Source: Zeugodacus cucurbitae (Eukaryota; Arthropoda; Insecta; Diptera; Tephritidae). From it: a stretch of 64,000 bases of DNA. Location: assembly GCF_028554725.1 (NCBI RefSeq), contig NC_071668.1, positions 18,331,501-18,395,500 on the forward strand, in the 5' to 3' direction. A program made the position numbers and the translations under genes. Positions 47,510 to 59,344 of the stretch are shown in pieces. Position 1 is the first letter of the stretch. Each line of letters begins with the position of its first letter. The notes below the pieces were generated by a model. The model made no database searches, was not told where the DNA came from, and saw only the letters and a program-made list of their open reading frames with translations.

Positions 47510-48205
47510 GCACTGAGTTCTTCATGTTCGATATCTGGGGCCTTCAAAAGTTATAGTCATTATTCGACAATTTTTTTTCACAAATGAAGCCAGAGATGAT
47601 ATACACTATTTGTGTAAAGTTTTATTCCGCTATCTTCATTGGTTCCTTATGTATATATTATAAAGTGACGGAATAAGATGGAATTCAAAATTGAGTTATG
47701 TGGGAAGTTGTCGTGTTTGTGAACCGATTTCACCTATTTTCCATCCGTGTCATCAGGTTGTAAAGAAAGTACCGAATTTCATTGAAATCGGTCGAGTATT
47801 TTTTTCCCAAAAATTGACATCCGCATATGTTCCTTCCTAGTGCGATCCTTTATTCTTTTTTACTTTTATAGCTTCATTTATGGCTTAGTTACGACACTTT
47901 GTAGGTTTTCGGTTTTCGCCATTTTGTGGGCGTGGCAATGATCCTATTGATCGGAGCAACCCACCTACGGCGCCAAGTAACATGTGTACCAACTTTCGTC
48001 AAGATATCTTAATGTTTACTCATGTTATCCGTTGCATGGACAGACGGACGGATGGAAAGACAGACAATCTGATTTTGACTCGTCTCGTCATACTGATCAT
48101 TTTGACATACATAACCCTATATCTAACTCGTTTAGTTTTATGACTTACAAACAACCGTTATGTGAACAAAACTATAATACTCTCTTAGCAACTTTGGTTG
48201 CTTTT
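47510..48205 (-). mobile_element. Dispersed dipteran repeat with TATACTCTCGCAA-type end, copy B (inverted, diverged)
   Basis: The reverse complement reproduces copy A (40842-42090): gttttgttcacataacgg near 48175, atgatcagtatgacgag near 48095, ctgtccatgcaa near 48040, gccacgcccacaaaatggcg near 47920, and gcccca...atcgaacatgaag near 47525. The outer end has a decayed AGAGAGTAT in place of the CTCTCGC motif. Plus-strand frame 47984-48262 is a shadow of this repeat. Confidence 0.7.
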
Positions 48206-49582
48206 TTTGTATCGCCAATTTTGCTCATATTCGAAACTATCATTAAAAAATGTTTTAAATGAAATTTCACTTCAGATCAAAATTGTACCGGAATTTCCAT
48301 TTTTGAACAAAATTGGCAAGGAAAAGAAAACTATACTTCCAAATTGTAAAGGTGTAAGGTGTTTCTAGGGGCGAATTTTTACACAATATCTTATATTACT
48401 TGAAAAAACTGTCCTGATAGATGGCGAAAATGGAATTGAATTTTTACAAAAAAGCTTAGAAGTTCTTATATATCTTCATTTTCCTTCCTTTCTAAAATAT
48501 ATACATCATTCCAAGTCTACAAACAGGATGAATTTAATACAGTTTTTTATGATTCTAATATTTCCAATTCTGTTTTTTGTCTTACAATAACTTCGTTACA
48601 AATAATTGTAGTCTTCATGTATAGAATCACACTCGTACAATATGTGAACAATTCCATGCAATTACCGAATTACCCAATTCAATTAAAAGCATTCATACAT
48701 AAAACAACAAAAACTATAAAAAACGCATTAATTAAAAAATGCAAAATCCGAATTATGCAAATGTAATCAAAAATGAACACGCGAAAAATATTGCATGCGA
48801 TTTTCGCACATTCTCACAGCCTTCAGCGATGAAGCAAAGCATTCAAGTTTACATGTTTACTACATATTTACATATGTGTTGTTGTGTAAATTTATAAAAA
48901 AGTAATACAAAATCACTCATACCAGTTATTAGCAACCTAAAGTGTCATGAACATTGCGTTGATGAATAGTGAAAAAATACTAAATAAGATATCACAAAAA
49001 TTTGCTTAATTAAGTCGTTCAATACAAATTTAAACAAAATGAACAAAAAATAGCAAAAACAATTGTATTAAGGTCAATCGGGGTAAATTTTTCGTAAAAA
49101 AAGAATAATAGTAATATCAAGTGGAGTAGGTTAAAAAATAGGTCAGAAAGTAAGTTGAGGAAAGTGAAAGTAGCTCCAAGTCGTGAGATAGTAAAAGAAA
49201 TTCGTCTAGCGCAAATATAATAAAAATGACGTATCTATGAGTTCACATAAACTTCCTTTCAGCAGAAATTTATTGACCTGGTTAACCCTGAGACAGAGTG
49301 AAAGCAAAGGTTAATTGAAATTTGTACATATAGCTGAGAAATTATTGTAAATTTTCCATAAAAAAGGAAAAAGTGAGATTATTTCCAAAAAAAGTTTGGT
49401 TGAGATTTCCATTATGGCAAGTGTTGGGCATACATGACCATGTCAGGTGAGAGTAAATTTAAGTAAATGTTTGGGAAAATATGAGGATTACGTATCTGGG
49501 TCTTCGAATGTAGGTTAGGTATCGGTATAGAGATTTTGATAGATCAGGATTCAAACTTTCAATAATCAAATAAGCGATAATT
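48206..49582. other. AT-rich DNA, no gene
   Basis: No frame or repeat boundary recognised. Confidence 0.4.
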
Positions 49583-49960
49583 GCGTTAGACAGGAGCTAA
49601 TTGATCAATTAACCGGCCTCTGCTTGATTAAAACGCTTATTAAGATTGATGTACCATACAAAATAAAAACCTACATTAATATATAATTGAATTTTTATCG
49701 ACTTGAAAATCAAATGCAACTCTGCGACAAAGACGTACGATATACGGTCTTTGTCTGCGATTAGCTGAATTTTTTGATAAAAAAGCTATGGTAGATGTAG
49801 CTGCTAAAAAAGCTGATGAAACTTACCAACTTCTTATGAAAAGCAAAAACAAAAATGTATAACAGCTGATTGGGTATCGAGTAGCCGGCTGTATAAAAGG
49901 CAAAAATGGTTTCTCAATAATAATTTTAATTGATCAATTAATTTGACTGTCTAAAAACGC
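49583..49960 (+). mobile_element. TA-target MITE, copy with extra internal sequence
   Basis: The left end GCGTTAGACAG has lost three T relative to the copy at 55604. The right end CTGTCTAAAAACGC is intact and followed by TA. Internal words tctttgtctgcgattagctg, gaaacttaccaacttcttat and aaaagcaaaaacaaaaatgt are shared with the other copies. It is longer than the 55604 copy because of extra sequence at about 49625-49715. Confidence 0.8.
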
Positions 49961-51307
49961 TATAAGGGACGTTTATTACCGATAGATCACAAAATATGAA
50001 AGCAAAAGATGCCTAAAGAAACTTAAGAATAATTTTTGGATAATTTTTTAATATAGATCACAAGCAAAACTATTATTTTCAGATATCTCCGGAAGTCGTC
50101 CTACACATTTCTTCCTTTAGCTTCCATTAGTTGATATACTGATTCTAAAAAAAGAGGTCTTGGCTCATATTGATGAATGATGAATATTTCCATTTTAATT
50201 CATCTGTTTTATTTTATCCTTTTTGAGACGACAAAAAGCTTGTCCGGAAACATCTTTCTCAGCATAGGTAGCTTCGATCTAAAATTGATCTTTTGATCTA
50301 TTAAAGTAGAAAGTATGTTCACAGATCTATAAAATTTTCATCCATAAGGGAATTTTATTTGATTTTCATTAATACATTAATTATAAAACACGAAATCATT
50401 AGAACTTCGAAAAAATTAGATCTTCGAATAAATTATTCTCAGGGATCTTGATTGAAAGAACGTAATATAATATGTTAGGACCTGTTGTTGCTAAAAATAA
50501 CACCATTTAGAATCTTTCTGTGCATACTCTCAATACCGTTAACAACTAGTTCCGGTGTATTAGCCTAAACACGTTATTATACACTATGCAGGCAAGTGTT
50601 TTCGTTTTCAATGCAACATTGTTGCTGCTGTTCATGACAGCAAACAGCAGCCGTGATGCCACAAGCAGTCGTGATAGGCCACAGTAATTGACGTTTGCAA
50701 CTCACCTTGCAATGTGTCAAATGTGAATATAATGCTGCTGTACCCGTGTATCTGTGTGTATTTGCAGTTCTTGTCATCTTCAGTTAAACGTGGGAATAAA
50801 TATATTAAATTTTTCGATATTGATATTCAATAATGTAATTCACAGTTTTATGAGTTATCAAATTGAGATAATTATTTTTTATTTTTTTTTTATAATTTTC
50901 ATTCATTTATAAAGAGTGCGAGTGGATTTTTGTATGAAAAAAATTGGCACAACCCAATTAACCTCACAGCCATAAGGTTTAAACATTTTAATTGTTTTTT
51001 ATTTTATTAATTTGAATTATGAAAAGGCAAGTAAATTGGGTTCAACATACTCATTTTGTACGCAACAAATGATTAAAGTTAAAAATTAATTTGAACCAGT
51101 TACGAATTTGACTAGATTGAAAAGAGTAATGACCCACAATGCCTTCAATTTTAATAGATCTGTACAGATGTATACATACATACATTTAAAAGACTTACAT
51201 ATAACATACTATTACTTCAAAAAAGGGTGCCTTTTAAGAGCAATACACATTTGTTTACAAATAAAATACAGACAGCTTATTGAAATTTTCATTATGTGAC
51301 TTAATTA
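49961..51307. other. Gene-less block
   Basis: AT-rich apart from 50580-50780, where a minus-strand frame of 66 codons has no domain. Nothing specific. Confidence 0.35.
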
Positions 51308-51648
51308 GTTCGCAAAATGATCGAAATTCAATGTTCGAAAAAATTTCGAAAATTCTAAAAGTATTTACCTTCAAAATTACCGAAATTTTCAGTAGTTGGC
51401 TTTTTTAACTGGCAAAATTTTCGAAATTCAATGTTCGGAAAATTCGAAAACTCTACACCTCCAAAATTGATGAAATTTCCAGTATTTGGATTTTTTATTT
51501 CGCAAAATTTTCGAAATTCAAGGTTCGAAAAATCTTTTATATTTCGAAATTCAATGTTCGAAAATTCGAAAAATCTGTGTGTCTTTATTATTTCTCAAAA
51601 TTTTCTAAATTCAAAGTTCGAAAATTTGAAAACTCTCAACTTACAAAA
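51308..51648 (+). repeat. Degenerate tandem repeat, roughly 80-100-bp period
   Basis: The phrase gcaaaattttcgaaattcaa followed by tgttcgaaaa recurs near 51312, 51412, 51492, 51545 and 51600 with variation, separated by ctccaaaatt and tttcagtagttgg-type words. The plus-strand frame at 51431-51712 is produced by this array. Confidence 0.65.
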
Positions 51649-52807
51649 CACACACCCTCTATTTGTTATTCGCAACGCCTTTTGCTGCACTTTGTCAGTT
51701 TTGCTTAATTAGAAAGCTCCGCTGTCATTATTTCAGCTAATTAAATGCAAATATCGTGTAGTGCCAATGACACTTTGTTGTTGTTGTTGTTATTGTGGGG
51801 TGTGTGTGTGTGGTTAGAACACGTAATCAGCGTGGCTATTAAATGTAGCTATGATGCAAATTTTTCATGTACATATGGCACAGCAAATGAGTCGCACCCC
51901 AAAAAATGGCGGCTGCCAAACGAGCGGCTCGGTGCGCTGCGTTGAACTTGAACAACGTTTTCAACACCTGGTGGTAAGGGGAATGACTGTAGTAGGCCTT
52001 GCAGGCTGATGACTGCTGCTTGTTGTTCTTGTAAAAAAAGAAACAAATTTCGTGATCACTCTTTTGCCGTTTATTGCATTTTTCAGCGACTAATTTATGC
52101 GTTTGCTGAAACAAGCCAAGTAAAAATCGAAACTTCTAAGCCTTTAGCTGATATAGAAATAGTAAGTGCTCGAATTGAGTGCGAACTAAATAGCTTAGTC
52201 AACGCCTGCGTATGCCAAATGCAAGAGCGCAAAGACGCGCGGCATGCGTCTACTTTGTTTCTGAAATTCTTTGCTGCTGCGGCTGCACCCTTTTTAATTG
52301 TCAGCCTATAAATTGATCTTGTTCTTTTTCTATAGGCTTGCGCATGCCGCAACACTGCCAGCGGCAATTAAATGTTTTCATTTTTGCACAGTTTAATGCA
52401 ATCTGTGGCATTAAATTTGCATGCGAACATGACAAAGATCAATCGGATAGTGGCGCAAGCGTTAAAGAATTGTACTTCGGCGCCAAAATGAGGCACGATT
52501 ATGGGAGAAAAAAGAGGTGTTCAAATAAAATAAAATGGTTAGTCAAAAGCAAGATTAAAGATATCTCATGATAGCAAATAAACAGATATATTAATGGAAA
52601 ACAAAATACTATTTTTTATGGATATAAAGTAACGGTTGGCAATTGTTCCTAAAATATAACAAAAAATATAGGAATCTGAGCAATATATGTACTAAATAAT
52701 TGTTTTATGCTTCTGAGTGGCTATCACAATATCTGGAGATGAATAATATTCCCCAAGGCTCTAATTATGACCCCCATGCTATTTTTTTTATATGTTTTAT
52801 ATGATAT
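51649..52807. other. Mixed-composition block, no supported gene
   Basis: Overlapping frames on both strands at 51840-52370 (for example 52009-52311 plus, with QVKIETSKPLADIEIV) look more protein-like than most but have no recognisable domain and conflict with each other. A run of tgttgttgttgttattg lies near 51776. Possible regulatory or unique DNA. Confidence 0.3.
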
Positions 52808-53180
52808 CATCGGAGCTTTTATAAGAAAACATAAGACCTTTTATAAGCATTAGCGTTTTTATAAGATGGTATCGGAGTTTTTATAAGAAAAAAACTGAGC
52901 TTTTATAGGAAAGCATTGGAGCTTTTATAAGAAAACATTACAGCTTTTATAAAATGATATCGGAGTTTTTATATGAAAACATCGGAGCTTTTATAAAATG
53001 TTATCGGAGTTTTTATAAGAAAAAAAAAACGGAGCTTTTATAAGAAAGCATTGGAGCTTTTATAAGAAAACATTACAGCTTTTATAAAATGATATCGGAG
53101 TTTTTATAAGAAAACATCGGAGCTTTTATAAGAAAACATAGGACCTTTTATAAGAAAGCATTGGCGTTTTTTAAGAAAAC
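52808..53180 (+). repeat. Minisatellite, about 22-bp unit with higher-order pattern
   Basis: Around 17 units of the form cggagcttttataagaaaac, with variants such as ttacagcttttataaaatga and tcggagtttttataag. A multi-unit block (cattggagc, cattacagc, tatcggagttt) is repeated, so the array has grown by copying groups of units. Confidence 0.9.
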
Positions 53181-55603
53181 TTATTCTGAACATATTTCTT
53201 AAAATATTTTTTCTGCTTTTTTATTCCCTCTGCTAGTAGTTTTTGAGTTATTTAATTTACTTAAACCCTTGTTAATATTGAAATTGTCACAAGCAACTGT
53301 CATCTACATTTAGCTCTGCAAAACTTCCAACCGAGCAGCGAGTTCGAAATATTATATAAAATACACACACCCTCGATAATCTCTGCCACAAATCTGACGT
53401 AAAAAGATTTGCGCAAATGCACTTTTATGTACGGCCAACGAGCCAAATGCATGCCGCAACAGCATTTGTAGCCTTCAATGCGTGTCGTACGCATGCGTGC
53501 CAGCGACATGCATTACTCACATGAACGCACCTTAGAAATTCGAGGCGCGCAAACCATACGCGGACAAAGCAATGACAATAAAAGCAACAGAAATAACTTA
53601 AAAATGATTTTGATTGCTTTTTTTTTGTAATCGAATATTTTATAATTTTTTTTTAATTTTTTCAAATTTTTTGATTTTTTTTCGAATTCTCTAGATACAA
53701 GTTTTTTCGCTTGGCGCTATTGGAAAATTTATTTAGCGCAGAATTAGCTAGCGCCGCTCAAATTGGGATTTTCAAACATGTAAGCAATTGCACACAAGCG
53801 CTCCGAAAATGTTTAAAGCCCATATAAAAGAATCGCCATAAAATCCAAAAACAACAACATACAAGTTTTTTATATGCAAAATAAATAGTTAAATAATCTA
53901 CAATATCATTTGCTTTTGTTGTTGGCATATGTAGATGTGTTTCGAAAATGCATAATGCACGATCGTGCAATGATAACTACTGTTGTTGTTGTTTTACATG
54001 TGTTGTTTTTGTTTCCCGTGCATATCTAATGCTTTTCGGCATATACGCGATTTTATTTGCGAAACAGCCTAGCATGTTTGCCAGTTTGCTTGCTTTATGT
54101 AGTGTTTTCGAAAGGTGTGAAAAATTCATGAAAATTGTTTACTCAGAAATCGCAGATAGCGCAGTGAAGCCATTCACCCACTAAGTGTAGTAAATGTAGC
54201 GAACAAGTGAGTTTGTGTCTTAAGTCTTTTGTGTTTGGATTTACTTTTGATAGCACTCAAGTAGTTTGAACTTTCGTTAGGAATATTAAACTTAAACAAA
54301 ATATTTTTTTATATTTGAGATTATATATTTTGTAAAAAAATTGGAAAATATTTAAATTATTAATTAATTAATATTTAAATTATTAATTATTAATATTTAG
54401 ATTTGATTTTTTATAACGGTATATTAGAATTATATGAAATTAAAATATGTAGAAGAAATAGAAAAATATGCAAAAAATGCTGATAATAATACGGAATCAT
54501 TCGATTTTGACCGATACTTGAGTATATATGGTATATATGGTCAGTATGTCTATTTTTAATTCATATTTTGAATACACGTTGAGAATTCAATTGAAGTTTT
54601 TTGATCATAATCGGTATTTTTTGATTGATATATATTTCTGTACCTAGCGTTTTCCATTGTTATTACTGAGAAAAATTGTTATCTTATTTTCTTCAGTCGA
54701 GCTAGCCATCCGAGATATGTGGAAAAGCCTTATTCAGCAAATATTTCGCTTGATTGATGAATTCCGAATTTTAAGCTCTTGAAAAGCAGTTAGTGACACA
54801 ATTTGGCAAAATTTTATTTGAAAATTTTATATTTTAGCGCCAAAATGTAGGCAAGGAAAATAATTTTTCCAATATAATGTTTAATCACGCTTTTATTACT
54901 TTTTACGGTTAAGAATATAAGTTCCTGAAAATTCAATTACTTGCTCTACAGCCTCATTCCGCCCCTAATGTAGGCAACGAAAAGATAATATTTTATATTT
55001 TTGAGGCAAATGGCAACCCCAAAAAACCAATATGACAGACAGCTTTTATAAAAATTCAACGGTTTCGCTTTAAATTCGTTACTCGGTGGTTCTCGGAGTC
55101 GCTGATTACGAATCCAGTACCGATTTTTCAATTCAATATTGCAGATTTTTAAAATGTGTCCACCATATTGGTCCGCCATTTTGAATTTTTGAAAAGTAAT
55201 CGGTTATGTCAAAAACCTGATGTGAAGGGGTTAAATCGACCTCGGTACACAAAATAAGACTCCCAGTCAGAACTAAACATTTTTTGTGTGACTGTGTAAT
55301 TATGAAACTGAATCACTTTATAATGCAATATCTTTCAAGTTGATGGAATAAGCAAATACTCTGATTTTAAAACAGAATTTGACGAAATGTTAAAAGTTCG
55401 AGAAATCTCTTTAAATTACTAAATTTGATACTAGCAGGTACTACTGGGTGTTTAAAAGGAGAGAATTAATGGATGTTAATGTAAGTCTTATGAAAAGAGA
55501 GTAGTATGATTGTCATGAAAAAAGAACTGAAATATGTCTATCTCAGAAACTTCCAGAAAACTTAAGTAATGATTTTCGTAATTTAATTAAACTTCTTTTT
55601 ATA
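53181..55603. other. Gene-less block
   Basis: Less AT-rich at 53300-53560. A minus-strand frame at 54946-55179 contains cgccattttga...accatattgg-type words common in fly repeats and is not called. An AT-rich ttaattaattaatatttaaa patch lies near 54355-54400. No gene supported. Confidence 0.35.
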
Positions 55604-55865
55604 GCGTTTTTAGACAGGAGTTAATTGATCAGTTTGGCGGCAACTCTGTGACAAAGACTTACGAAATACGTTCTTTGTCTGCGATTAGCTGAATTTTTTC
55701 TGAAAATATTAATCAGCTGATGAAACTTACCAACTTCTTATGAAAAGCAAAAACAAAAATGTATAAAAGCTCGTCGGTTATCGAGTAGCCGGCAGTATAA
55801 AAAGCAAAAAAGGGTTTCTCAATAAAAATTTAAATTGATCAATTTATTTGGCTGTCTAAAAACGC
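55604..55865 (+). mobile_element. TA-target MITE, complete reference copy (262 bp)
   Basis: Perfect 14-bp inverted ends GCGTTTTTAGACAG (55604-55617) and CTGTCTAAAAACGC (55852-55865), with TA on both outer sides. Just inside, both ends carry attgatca. There is no coding capacity. TA target and short inverted ends suggest a Tc1/mariner-type MITE. Other copies at 49583-49960 and 38806-39010. Confidence 0.88.
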
Positions 55866-57844
55866 TATTATTAATCAGTCTCAATTATTTATGATATAAA
55901 TCGTCAATTTTGTGATTTTTTTGGATTTCATATTATTATTTAGATGTCCTCAAAGTTTAACCTTACTTTCTTCTAACTAACATTATCACACATTAAACCC
56001 ACCAATATCAGCATTAACTCACTTTTAATAAGCACTTAACCTCTAGCTATTAACCTTTAATTACACTAAAATTACTTAATTAAATACCAACCAAAAGGTC
56101 ACACACAAACACGTATCAATAACTCAAACTGCAAACATTTTGTTTTTATTTTTTACTTCCTTATCATTTTTAAACAAAGTTGTGACTATTGTTTTTTATT
56201 TTATTTGTGCACCATTGTATGCGGCTTATGCGCATGCGCAAGATCCGTATCTCTTGTGTGTGCGCTTTTTGATTGATTTATTTTATTTTTTGGTTTGCCA
56301 GCGCATGCAAAACATTTATTGTGTAATTTCAGTTTTGCACTACTGACATTGACATGCATTTCGCACACTAAACTATCTCTCGCACTACACACACACTCAG
56401 TCACTTATGTACATATATGGTCGGTGGTTTGTGGTCGGTTGATTCTTTATTTTTATTTGCCTGCACCGGATGCCGGACAGTCATGGAAGTCATTGTGTCG
56501 CGCATTGTCGATTTAAATGACAGTGACAGTAAAACGTTATTAGATAGCGATGCAACAACAACAACTATAACAATAAAAACAATTTGAATTTAAATAATTG
56601 CGTAGCTAAGCAAACAATCAACGGGGCGGTTGATATTATATGTGTATACATATATATGCATGTTTTTATATTACTGTGTTTGTTGTTGACTTGAAGATAT
56701 TCCGCTTGAGATTAATCGCATAATGCATTGACTTTGATGCTGTTACTTTTAAGGTTTAGTTGTAGGTCTTCCACTTACCCAAATTTGAATTCGTTTGTAT
56801 TTATGTAAATTGCTTTGTATTATAATAAAGCTGACTCAAGTGGCAATGAGCAATATGAGTTATTTTTTCTTTTTCGCAAAAAACGTTTCATGTGCAAATT
56901 TTCTGGTTTAAATTAAAATACAACTTTTTTTTACGTTACTGAGGTTTTTAGTTTAATATAATTTTTTTAAACTTTTTAATATTTTTTTTCCTTGTTTTAA
57001 TTTTTTATAAAAACACTAAAAAATTTTTTATAGTTATCATTTCCTCGTATTTATTTTTTCTTTATTTTCCACGCTTTATTATTTAAATATTACTTTGGAT
57101 CATATTTTATAAAATATTATATAACAAAATCTGACTTTTTAAGTCTTTAATTAACAGCTAAATTAGCATAAATTCAATATAAATTCCTTTTTGTGGACTT
57201 TATTTGCTTTTGCTTAACGGTTCAGCGCATTGTGCTTACTTGTGTATGTATCAATGTGTGTTAGCCACTATATGTAGTAACTGTGTAAACAATGTGCCAA
57301 CAACTGAATTAGAAATAAGCCAACATGTTTGTTAGCGTGTGGAGCGCGCCAAGATGAAAGTAAAAGTTATTACTTGTTAGAAAGAAATGTTACTAAGCGA
57401 CAGCAGTCAAGTGTAAAAGGCGTTCAATGTCGCCAAAGTTGCAAATATGAGGAGTGGCTTTAAAAGGTAAGGTGTTAAATTTGCATAAGACAGAGAAATA
57501 ATTAGTTTATATTTACTTCTTTAATAATATAATATACATATATTTATTATATTTACATACATATGTATATACTTTTTTAGCAGAAAATGTTAACTGTTTG
57601 AGGTGTTAAAAGCTTGTCAAGCTTTACTAGTTGAAAGGTTGCGACAATTGAATACGTAAAATTAAAAAATATTAAAATAAAGAAAATGGTTAGAATTGAA
57701 CAAATAAGAATGACACAAATTATTGCCGATTTTTTATATTTTTTTATTATTTGTACATCCTCATTATTCAACCGACAAAGACGGCTATTCTTCGGTCAGC
57801 AAGAATCATAAAAATATATACATATTTGTAGAAACAATGGCTAT
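55866..57844. other. Gene-less block
   Basis: AT-rich with a mixed stretch at 56140-56520; frames there (for example 56140-56346 plus) overlap on both strands without domains. TACATACATATGTATATA lies near 57555. Nothing specific. Confidence 0.35.
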
Positions 57845-59340
57845 CGATTTGGTTTAAAAAATTGGTACTAAATTTTTTTCTAAAAAATTAGTACTAAAAT
57901 CTGTTGAAAAAATTAGTACACAAATTAATATAAAAATTTGATACTAAAATTGTTTTAAAAGTCCAAAACTTAGTAGTAAACTTGTTCTAAAATTAGTACT
58001 AAAATTGTTCTAAATAATTAGAAATAAAATATTAGTATTTCGTACAAATTAGTACTAAATTAAATTTAAATTTGTTCTAAAAAATTATTACTAAAATCTG
58101 TTGAAAAAATTGGTACTAAAATTGATTTTAAAATTTGGTACTAAAATTGTTTTAAAAGTCTAAAACTTAGTACTAAACTGATTCTAAAAATTGGTGCTAA
58201 AAATGTTCAGAAAAATTAGAAAAAAATATAAATTAGTATCATGTACAACGTAGTACTTAAATGTGTTCTAAAAGAATTGTATTAAAATCTTTTGATAAAA
58301 TTAGTACTAAAATTATTATAAAAAGTTAATACTAAAATTGTTTGAAATGTGATCTAAAACTTAGTACCTAACTTGTTCTAAAAATTAGTACTAAACTTGT
58401 TCTAAAAATTAGTACTAAAATTATTCTAAATAACTAGAAACAAATTAATTAGTATCATGTACAAAGTTGCTTCTGTATACATATATTATGTACTAATTTT
58501 AAAGATTTTTTTAACTTCTTGGAAATATTTTTAGTGCAGTCACTAACCTACAAATAAATATTTTCTTTTATACAATTTTAGTATTGCAATTACCTTTAGT
58601 TTTATAATATCATTTTGATACTCAGTTTACATGTACAAAAAAATTTAGATTTTTGTTTTAATATTTTTAGTACTGAGAATCCAGCACGCTTTCTATATGT
58701 GTCCTGGTCTACGGAAAGGGGGCTTAGGTGTCAAAAAATCAATTTTCACTTTTTAGTTGATTCGGATGGAAGATGAGAGTTGTTTATTTGTAACAGCTGT
58801 TTCCCAGAAAACTAGTTTTCGCACGTTAGCTCCCTTTTCGTAGACCAGGTCACATATATAAAAATACAAAATTTAGTACTAATTTGTATGAAATTATTAT
58901 CATAAATCATAATAAGCTTTAAACATGCAATTAAGACTATTACATACTAGCTTGAAACATGCGCACATATGTTAGTACTAAACAGACCAACACGATTTGT
59001 ATGCTTTTAAAATAAATCGTTTTAATTTTACAACAATTTTGAATTATACAATTTTTAGTACAAAATTCCGAGTATTATGAATACATGTAATTTCAAAATT
59101 TTAGTACTAAAACATAATTTTATTGCAAATATAAGTAAATAAAAAAATAAATATTTTTGCATTAAAGGTTTTAGTACCAAGAGTTTAGTACTGAAGGAGT
59201 ACTAAAAATACAGGACGGTACTAAAATATAATTTTATTGCAAATTTAAGTGAAAAAATAAAATATTTTTGTTTCAAAATGTTTAGTACCAAGAGTTTAGT
59301 ACTAAGAATATCTGTTTTGAATAAAATTTAGTACCATCTA
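57845..59340. repeat. GTAC-palindrome satellite, cluster C, with higher-order units
   Basis: About 21 AGTAC words by my count. In 57885-58480 the pieces aaaatctgttgaaaaaatt (57897, 58091) and aaaatcttttgataaaatt (58283) show a higher-order period near 193 bases built from short ttagtactaaaattgttcta units. A second local duplication at about 59113-59315 (taattttattgcaaat, ttagtaccaagagtttagta) has a period near 115. The MITE at 58694-58858 interrupts the cluster. Confidence 0.8.
58694..58858. mobile_element. 165-bp inverted-repeat MITE inside satellite cluster C
   Basis: The left end TATATGTGTCCTGGTCTACG and the inverse of the right end TATATGTGACCTGGTCTACG differ at one position, and pairing continues with mismatches past AAGGGGGCT / AAGGGAGCT. 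No coding capacity and no clear target duplication beyond TA. Family not recognised. Confidence 0.75.
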
Positions 59341-59344
59341 TTTT

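Noticed and set aside
47984..48262. 92-codon plus-strand frame
   Set aside because: It lies within the inverted copy B of the dispersed TATACTCTCGCAA repeat and reads its non-coding strand.
52009..52367. Protein-like frames on both strands
   Set aside because: The plus and minus frames overlap fully and neither shows a domain or splice signals; codon-level conservation would be needed.
54946..55179. 77-codon minus-strand frame beginning MADQYGGHILK
   Set aside because: The start corresponds to a cgccattttg/atggcggac-type phrase common in fly repeats; no domain, so not called.
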